From RUG572 sp964386385 (GTDB taxonomy: Bacteria > Verrucomicrobiota > Kiritimatiellia > RFP12 > UBA1067), in contig CAYLRN010000004.1 of the NCBI GenBank assembly GCA_964386385.1, positions 62,001 to 126,000 of the forward strand: a stretch of 64,000 bases of DNA, written 5' to 3'. Below, piece after piece: positions 59,317 through 64,000 of this stretch (its first letter is position 1; each line of letters starts with the position of its first letter). The position numbers were made by a program, and so were the translations under genes. The notes beneath the pieces were generated by a model. It was not told the origin of the DNA and searched no databases. It was given only the letters and a program-made list of their open reading frames with translations.

Positions 59317-59595
59317 ATGCTCTACCTTGTCGCCTACGACATCGCCGACCCGAAGCGTCTGCGCCGCGTGGCGAAGATCTGCGAGGACTACGGCGTCCGC
59401 GTGGAACGCAGCGTCTTCGAGTGCGATCTGCCGAACACGGACATGGCGGCGCTTTGGACGAAGATCGGACAGACCGTCGACCTTCGGGAGGACTGCGCCG
59501 TCTGCTACCGGATCGACGCCGCCGACCGCCGCCACGTCCGCCGCCTCGGCAACATGGGCGAAACGCTGTCCGCAGACGACATCGTAATCATCTGA
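59317..59595 (+). CDS. cas2: CRISPR adaptation protein Cas2
   Basis: The 92 residues show the ferredoxin-like Cas2 fold with YLVAYDIADPKRLRRVAKIC at the start and VERSVFECDL in the second strand. It dimerises between two Cas1 dimers. The ATG at 59317 has AAGGAAAA 10 bases upstream and lies 31 bases after cas1. A longer in-frame start inside cas1 is spurious. Confidence 0.94.
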   Translation: MLYLVAYDIADPKRLRRVAKICEDYGVRVERSVFECDLPNTDMAALWTKIGQTVDLREDCAVCYRIDAADRRHVRRLGNMGETLSADDIVII

Positions 59596-59630
59596 CCGCG
59601 AATGCACGGTTGCCGCACGGCATTTCGCCT

Positions 59631-59648
59631 TGTTCATCATGATGAACA
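59631..59648. promoter_or_regulatory. HipB operator O1
   Basis: This is a perfect 18-bp palindrome, TGTTCAT-CATG-ATGAACA, 62 bases (centre to centre) upstream of O2. Confidence 0.7.
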
Positions 59649-59664
59649 GAATGGCGTTTTTGGC

Positions 59665-59693
59665 TTGCCCGGCGGTCGAAAAAATGGCATACT
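59665..59693 (+). promoter_or_regulatory. hipBST promoter
   Basis: TTGCCC (59665-59670) and CATACT (59688-59693) are separated by 17 bases, with TGG before the -10. The -10 touches operator O2, so repressor binding would block it. The start codon is 10 bases further on. Confidence 0.5.
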
Positions 59694-59710
59694 GTTCATC
59701 ACAATGAACA
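59693..59710. promoter_or_regulatory. HipB operator O2 overlapping start codon
   Basis: TGTTCAT-CACA-ATGAACA has the same arms as O1 with a different 4-base centre. It overlaps the end of the -10 and the first codons of hipB. Confidence 0.7.
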
Positions 59711-59901
59711 AGGAAGCGATTGGCAGATATCTGGTCGAACGGCGCGACGTGCTGGACATTTCGCAGGCGCGGCTTGCGAAGCTTTCCGGCGTGTCGTGCC
59801 ACACGATTTCCAATCTCGAGACGGCGAACGGCAACGTCACGCTCGACGTCCTCCTGAAGGTCACGCGGACGCTGGGGCTGAAAGTGACGGTGGGCGTATG
59901 A
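59704..59901 (+). CDS. hipB: HipB-like antitoxin/repressor
   Basis: The 65 residues are a Cro/C1-type helix-turn-helix (ISQARLAKLSGVSCHTISNLETANGNVTLDVLLKV). It is shorter than E. coli HipB (88 residues). It would bind the two TGTTCAT-N4-ATGAACA operators and repress its own operon. The ATG lies within operator O2. Its stop overlaps the next gene by 4 bases. Confidence 0.88.
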   Translation: MNKEAIGRYLVERRDVLDISQARLAKLSGVSCHTISNLETANGNVTLDVLLKVTRTLGLKVTVGV

Positions 59902-60215
59902 GGAACGAGGGGACCGTCTACTACCGCGACATCCCGGCCGGAACGCTTCGGCGCGACGCTGACGGCTACGAATTCGTATACAACGCCGCCTACCTCGCCA
60001 CGACAGACCTGCCAGCGGTGTCGCTGACGCTGCCGAAGACGGACAGGCCATATCGCTCTCCCCATCTGTTCTCGTTCTTCGCGGGGCTTCTTGCCGAGGG
60101 CTTCCAGAAAGAGAGGCAGTGCCGCGAACTTAGGATCGACGAACGCGACGACTTCACGCGCCTTCTCGAAACAAGCGCCTACGGCGCGATTGGAGCGGTC
60201 TGTGTCAAACCTTGA
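59898..60215 (+). CDS. hipS: HipS-like protein (HipA N-terminal subdomain)
   Basis: The 105 residues correspond to the N-subdomain 1 of HipA (GTLRRDADGYEFVYNAAYL, then SPHLFSFFAGLLAEGFQKE), made here as a separate protein. In the tripartite HipBST systems of E. coli O127 this small subunit acts as the antitoxin of the kinase. It overlaps hipB by 4 bases and the kinase gene by 14 bases. Confidence 0.85.
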   Translation: MRNEGTVYYRDIPAGTLRRDADGYEFVYNAAYLATTDLPAVSLTLPKTDRPYRSPHLFSFFAGLLAEGFQKERQCRELRIDERDDFTRLLETSAYGAIGAVCVKP

Positions 60216-61092
60216 CTTCAGATACGCCGACCTCCGTCTGCCGAACATCTCCAGCGCCACCAGCCGCCTGTCTATTTCCGGCGTACAGGAGAAGGTGCAG
60301 ATGAAGCGTGTGCGCGGAGGGTACGAGGTAGTGTCGCATGGCGGCGACGCGATTCTCAAGCCCGCCCCGCGCAACACGGCGGCCCTCTTCCCATTCGACA
60401 TCCCCGTGAACGAAAATCTCACGATGAAGATTGCATCGCGGCATTTCGGCATCAGAACTGCGGAAAACGAACTGGTGAGGTTCAGCGACGGCGAACTCGC
60501 ATATCTCACCTGGCGTTTCGACAGGCGAAACGGAACGCCCATCCGCCAGGAGGATTTCTGCCAGCTCTCTGACAGAACGCGCGAGACGCATGGCGAAAAC
60601 TACAAGTACGATTCGTCATACGAAGAGCTAGCCTCGCTCATGCGCGCGTTCTGTCCGTCCGCCGCCGTGGACAACCCAAAGGTCTTCAAGATCGTCATGT
60701 TCAACTATGCGTTCGGAAACGCGGACGCACATCTGAAGAACTTCTCCCTTTACGAAAGTCCACAGGGTGACTACGTGCTTGCGCCGGCCTACGACCTTTT
60801 GAACACGTATCTGCATTTTCCAGGAGACCCGTCCACGACCGGTCTGGAGTTCTTCGCGGACGGACGTTTCACGCCGCGATACGAGGAACTGGGATTCTAC
60901 TCTTCAGCCGATTTCATCGAACTCGGCAGCCACTACGGCGTGGACGCGGACGAAGTGCGCGCGCTGATTGCGCTGTTCTTTGAAAAGTCCAAAAAGGTCG
61001 AGGCGGAGGTGTCCGCCTCGCGCCTTTCCCAAAAGGCAAAGGAACGATATCTCGACATCTTCCACGACCGGCTGAAGGCGTTGAGGCAGTAG
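60202..61092 (+). CDS. hipT: HipT-like serine/threonine kinase toxin
   Basis: From a GTG at 60202, inside the end of hipS, there are 296 residues. The Gly-rich loop is SISGVQEKVQ (24-33), with the two serines typical of HipT autophosphorylation sites. The ATP-binding Lys is 53. The catalytic loop is FNYAFGNADAHLKN (Asp175, Asn180), and the metal-binding Asp is 198 in APAYDLL. HipA/HipT kinases phosphorylate aminoacyl-tRNA synthetases (GltX or TrpS) and halt growth. A start further upstream at 60091 would run inside hipS and is less likely. Confidence 0.88.
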   Translation: MSNLDFRYADLRLPNISSATSRLSISGVQEKVQMKRVRGGYEVVSHGGDAILKPAPRNTAALFPFDIPVNENLTMKIASRHFGIRTAENELVRFSDGELAYLTWRFDRRNGTPIRQEDFCQLSDRTRETHGENYKYDSSYEELASLMRAFCPSAAVDNPKVFKIVMFNYAFGNADAHLKNFSLYESPQGDYVLAPAYDLLNTYLHFPGDPSTTGLEFFADGRFTPRYEELGFYSSADFIELGSHYGVDADEVRALIALFFEKSKKVEAEVSASRLSQKAKERYLDIFHDRLKALRQ

Positions 61093-61101
61093 TGGGAAGA
61101 C

Positions 61102-61131
61102 GCGGCGGGGCGGGACGCCCCGCCCTGCCGC
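61102..61131. repeat. family A palindromic repeat after hipT
   Basis: CGGGGCGGGACGCCCCG centre with CCCTGCC following, 10 bases past the hipT stop. It can form a strong hairpin but has no U-run. Confidence 0.85.
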
Positions 61132-61204
61132 CATGCCGTTTCATCGGCAGAACTCGGCGAAAGCCGATTGCCGGAGCCTTGCACTTGCGCGTTAGGCGGA
61201 CGAG

Positions 61205-61213
61205 TGCTAGAAT
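61205..61213 (+). promoter_or_regulatory. extended -10 of alr (near-leaderless)
   Basis: TGCTAGAAT ends 9 bases before the alr ATG at 61223. Confidence 0.45.
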
Positions 61214-61222
61214 ACCGCCGCA

Positions 61223-62341
61223 ATGAACTTGAAGAGACGTGTATGGGTGGAGATAGACCTTGCCGAACTCAGGCGGAACTATCTCAAGATCGCCGCCGCC
61301 GCGAAGCCGGCGGTCGTTCTGTGCGTGCTTAAGGCAAACGCCTACGGGCTTGGCGTCCTGCCGTACGCGAAGGCGCTGGCGGAGACGGACTGCGCCGGCT
61401 TCGGCGTCGCCGAGCCGTTCGAAGCCCTGCGGCTTGCCGGAATGGGCAAGCCCGTGCAGATTCTCTCCTCCATTCTGCCGGACGAGATCGACGCAATGGT
61501 CGAGGCCGGCGTCGTCCTGCCGGTGATGGACCTCGAAACGGCGAAGGCGATCGACCGCACCGCAGGGAAGTTCGGCAGAAAGGCGAAAGTCCACGTCAAG
61601 CTGGACACCGGCATGGGGCGTCTCGGCATCCCGGCCGCAGACGCGCCGCGCGTCGTCCGCGCCGTCAAGGCGCTCCCCAACCTCGACTGCGAAGGGATAT
61701 TCTCGCACTGCCCGATGGCGTACGAGCCGTCCAGCCCGTTCACCGACGGACAGATCGACACCTTCGTCGCGCTGCTGCGCGACCTCGCCGGCGACGGCAT
61801 CACGTTCAAGAAGGTGCACGTCGCCGCGTCGGACGCGATAAACAACTTCCCGCGCGCCGCGCAGCCGCCGTTCAACATGGTGCGTACGGGCATCAACCTG
61901 CACGGATCGTTCGACCCGAACGGGCGCCGCGCGCTCGACGTGCGGAACGTGCTGACGCTCAAGACCCGCGTCGCCCAGGTGCGTGACCTCCCCGCCGGGA
62001 CGACGCTCGGCTATGGGCGGACGTGGTGTCTCGCCCGGCCGACGCGGGTGGCTACGATTTCCGCCGGCTACGCCGACGGCCTCCCGCTTGCGCTGACAAA
62101 CCGCGGACACGTTCTCATCAACGGCCGGCCATGCCCCGTCATCGGACGCATTTCCATGGACTACACCACCGTGGACGCGACCCTCGCCCCGGACGTCAGT
62201 CCCGGCGACGAGGTTGTCTGCCTCGGCGGAGAAGGCCGTTTCCAGATCACTCCCGACGACTGGGCGCGCCTCAAGGGCACCCATGCCTACGACATCATCT
62301 GTTCGCTCGGCAGCCGCGTGGAACGCAGACCTGTGGTATAA
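61223..62341 (+). CDS. alr: alanine racemase
   Basis: The 372 residues have the PLP lysine (Lys37 in VLKANAYGLG), LDTGMGRLG, the TISAGYADGLPLALTNRG loop and a C-terminal GRISMDYTTVD. It interconverts L- and D-alanine for peptidoglycan. The presence of alr and D-alanine use indicates a peptidoglycan cell wall. The stop codon overlaps the TATAAT box of metF. Confidence 0.95.
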   Translation: MNLKRRVWVEIDLAELRRNYLKIAAAAKPAVVLCVLKANAYGLGVLPYAKALAETDCAGFGVAEPFEALRLAGMGKPVQILSSILPDEIDAMVEAGVVLPVMDLETAKAIDRTAGKFGRKAKVHVKLDTGMGRLGIPAADAPRVVRAVKALPNLDCEGIFSHCPMAYEPSSPFTDGQIDTFVALLRDLAGDGITFKKVHVAASDAINNFPRAAQPPFNMVRTGINLHGSFDPNGRRALDVRNVLTLKTRVAQVRDLPAGTTLGYGRTWCLARPTRVATISAGYADGLPLALTNRGHVLINGRPCPVIGRISMDYTTVDATLAPDVSPGDEVVCLGGEGRFQITPDDWARLKGTHAYDIICSLGSRVERRPVV

Positions 62342-62342
62342 T
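62337..62342 (+). promoter_or_regulatory. metF -10 box overlapping alr stop
   Basis: A perfect TATAAT that includes the TAA stop of alr (62339-62341). The leader to the metF ATG would be about 36 bases. Confidence 0.5.
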
Positions 62343-62384
62343 TTTCGCCTTGTTCCCACGCAGAAGCAGAAAGACTTTCAGGCA

Positions 62385-63266
62385 ATGAAGATAAAGGAGA
62401 TACTGGAGCGCGACAGGCCGGGCATTTCGTTCGAGGTGTTCCCGCCGAAGAAGGACGCGCCGTTCGCGCCCATCAGGGATGTCGTGTCGCGCCTCGCCGA
62501 ATGCCGCCCGTCGTTCATTTCCGTAACCTACGGCGCTGGCGGCGGAGCGAACGCCAACACCGCCGCCGTCGCGTCGTTCGTCCAGGACGAATGCCGCACC
62601 ACCGCGCTGGCACACCTGACGTGCATCTCATCCACGCGCGCGCAGATCGACGAGCGAATCGCCGGCCTCAAGTCCGCCGGCGTCGAAAACGTCCTCTGCC
62701 TGCGCGGCGACAGGCCGCCGGAGACGACTCCCCCCCTTCCTTCCGACTTCGCCTACGCCATCGACCTCGTGAAGACCCTGAAGCCGCACGGATTCTGCCT
62801 TGGCGGCGCCTGCTACCCGGAGCGGCATCCGTCGTGCGAACACTTCGACGACGACATCGCCCGCCTCAAGGCGAAGGTCGACGCCGGAATCGACTTCCTC
62901 ACAACGCAGATGTTCTTCGACAACAACGTCTTCTACCGCTACCTCTACAAGGTGCGCGAGGCCGGAGTGTCCGTCCCCGTCCTCGCCGGCATAATGCCCG
63001 TCACGAACGGTCGCCAGATCGCGCGCATCTGCCAGCTCTCCGGCACGTACCTTCCAATGCGCTTCAAGGCGATCGTCGACAAGTTCGGCGACAGCCCGGC
63101 GGCAATGCTCGACGCCGGCGTCGCCTATGCCTCGGAGCAGATCATCGACCTCTTCGCGAACGGAGTCGACCACGTGCATCTCTACACGATGAACAAGCCG
63201 GAGGTGGCGGAGCGCATCATGCGCAACCTGGCGTCGATCGTCCACCGCCGCCCTTCCATCGCATAG
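62385..63266 (+). CDS. metF: 5,10-methylenetetrahydrofolate reductase
   Basis: The 293 residues match MetF in length and motifs: SFEVFPPKKD near the start, FISVTYGAGGG, HLTCISSTRAQI, NVLCLRGDRP, GGACYPERHPS, and TTQMFFDNNVFYRY. It reduces methylene-THF to methyl-THF with FAD for methionine synthesis. The ATG at 62385 starts the family's usual N-terminus; the in-frame extension into alr is spurious. The next gene codes for a methionine synthase activation domain. Confidence 0.94.
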   Translation: MKIKEILERDRPGISFEVFPPKKDAPFAPIRDVVSRLAECRPSFISVTYGAGGGANANTAAVASFVQDECRTTALAHLTCISSTRAQIDERIAGLKSAGVENVLCLRGDRPPETTPPLPSDFAYAIDLVKTLKPHGFCLGGACYPERHPSCEHFDDDIARLKAKVDAGIDFLTTQMFFDNNVFYRYLYKVREAGVSVPVLAGIMPVTNGRQIARICQLSGTYLPMRFKAIVDKFGDSPAAMLDAGVAYASEQIIDLFANGVDHVHLYTMNKPEVAERIMRNLASIVHRRPSIA

Positions 63267-63281
63267 CCGAAAGGCACGACA

Positions 63282-63995
63282 ATGCCATGCCGGCTGAAAC
63301 TCGACCGGGCGGAGACGCTTCGCTACATGCGCATGGGCGGATGCTCTCCGACGCCGGAACTCGAAGAGCGCCTTTCGCGGGTGGAGCGCGAAGTCCTCTC
63401 CGCCGCGCGCCCAAGGTCGTTCTGGCGGCTTGAGAAGACGTCGTTCGGGGAGGAAGAGGGCGAAGTGCGAATCGGGCCGCTGACGGTGAAGTCCCGCTCG
63501 CTCGCCAGGACGCTGCGGGGGTGTCCGCACGCATTCCTGTTCTGCGCGACGCTGGGAGCGGAAGTTGACGCCCTTCTCCGCCGCCATTCGCAGACGAGCG
63601 CAGCGGACGCCCTGATGGCGCAGGCGGCTGCGACGTCCGCGATCGAGGCGTACTGCGACGAATGCGAATCGCGTCTGCGCGAAGAACCCGCCGTGGCCGG
63701 CGAAAGTCTGCGCACCCGCTTCTCGCCCGGCTACGGAGACCTTCCACTCGCGACGCAAAGGCCTCTTCTGGAGATTCTGGACAGCCAGCGCCGCATCGGC
63801 GTCGTCCTCACGGACTCCCTTCTCATGATTCCGTCGAAGTCGGTCAGCGCGATAATCGGCGCCGACCCGGCGGCGACGAAATGCGCCTCTCCCCATTCGC
63901 CCTCCGGCTGTCGCGTCTGCCAGATGCCGAACTGCCAGTATCGCATCCGCGAAGTTCCAGGATGCCCTGAAAATGGAGAAGACGACGGCGCGTGA
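63282..63995 (+). CDS. stand-alone methionine synthase (MetH) activation-domain protein
   Basis: The 237 residues resemble the SAM-binding reactivation domain of cobalamin-dependent MetH. ALRYM-like ETLRYMRMGG is near the start, with AIEAYCDECESRLRE and RFSPGYGDLPLATQRPLLEIL in the middle. TDSLLMIPSKSVSAIIG follows (normally ..ML.P.KSVSA..G), and a Cys-rich end (GCRVCQMPNCQYR). In several bacteria this domain is a separate gene beside metF and a short MetH. A GTG overlapping its stop (63992) may begin the next gene, possibly metH, but only three codons are visible. Confidence 0.85.
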   Translation: MPCRLKLDRAETLRYMRMGGCSPTPELEERLSRVEREVLSAARPRSFWRLEKTSFGEEEGEVRIGPLTVKSRSLARTLRGCPHAFLFCATLGAEVDALLRRHSQTSAADALMAQAAATSAIEAYCDECESRLREEPAVAGESLRTRFSPGYGDLPLATQRPLLEILDSQRRIGVVLTDSLLMIPSKSVSAIIGADPAATKCASPHSPSGCRVCQMPNCQYRIREVPGCPENGEDDGA

Positions 63996-64000
63996 GGACA

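Noticed and set aside
58123..59700. CRISPR array next to cas1-cas2
   Set aside because: No direct repeats with spacers are present around the adaptation genes; only a family A palindrome and the hip operators were found.
1..64000. tRNA or rRNA genes
   Set aside because: I looked for cloverleaf-like and rRNA-like conserved segments in the intergenic gaps and found none convincing; a tRNAscan run would settle it.

Overview
The window is GC-rich, densely coded bacterial DNA. Its housekeeping genes (tsaC, rpsU, rlmB, nth, rlmN, alr, metF) are ordinary bacterial ones. Several features together suggest an uncultured Kiritimatiellota/Lentisphaerota-type member of the PVC group, probably a polysaccharide degrader from a gut or similar habitat. 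These are very large secreted beta-helix or autotransporter-like proteins, a plant-polysaccharide esterase and glycosidase set (CE15, GH127, GH27 with NPCBM, DUF1080), and AAA-ATPase/DUF1703 genes. This taxonomic guess is inference; no rRNA or tRNA gene is present to test it.

Layout. 1-4171 is the N-terminal 1390 codons of a secreted repeat protein that leaves the window. 4.6-9 kb holds a Fic protein, tsaC, a DUF1080 hydrolase, rpsU and a beta-helix lipoprotein. 9-15.2 kb is a plus-strand run of rlmB, SGNH hydrolase, nth, sirtuin, GH27 alpha-galactosidase and rlmN. A tyrosine phosphatase follows. 16.2-23.6 kb is an island bounded by a perfect 15-nt inverted repeat. It carries an in-frame HsdR-remnant/HsdM fusion, a frameshifted hsdS, a winged-helix regulator, a tyrosine recombinase, a broken HTH gene and an inverted silent hsdS cassette, with three large palindromes. 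23.6-27 kb is a CE15/GH127/YkgJ operon. 27-36 kb holds two large secreted proteins transcribed divergently from a repeat-rich spacer.

37.4-47.4 kb is a type III-B CRISPR-Cas locus: CARF ring nuclease with a C-terminal winged-helix-like domain, HD-less Cas10 with GGDD, cmr3, cmr4, cmr5, cmr6, cmr1, a small ORF, a Card1/Can2-like CARF nuclease, and an array of 8 repeats and 7 spacers. cas1 and cas2 lie 11 kb further on (58.3-59.6 kb). Between array and adaptation genes, 47.4-56.4 kb is an unrecognised operon: two tiny membrane proteins, three ORFs in one frame separated by single stop codons, and a 1665-codon superfamily 2 helicase. It is the best candidate here for an undescribed defence system, though its frame breaks also fit decay. 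A DUF1703 ATPase/nuclease and a HipBST-like toxin-antitoxin operon with two clear operators complete the defence region. The window ends with alr, metF and a stand-alone methionine synthase activation domain.

Cross-cutting patterns. Eight genes have an extended -10 box (TGn plus a TATAAT-like hexamer) ending only 6 to 10 bases before the start codon, which predicts leaderless transcripts. Two secreted-protein promoters have A10-A12 runs between -35 and -10, a layout typical of phase variation. Two families of GC-rich palindromic repeats are scattered between genes and also sit in frame inside cmr6 and hsdS.
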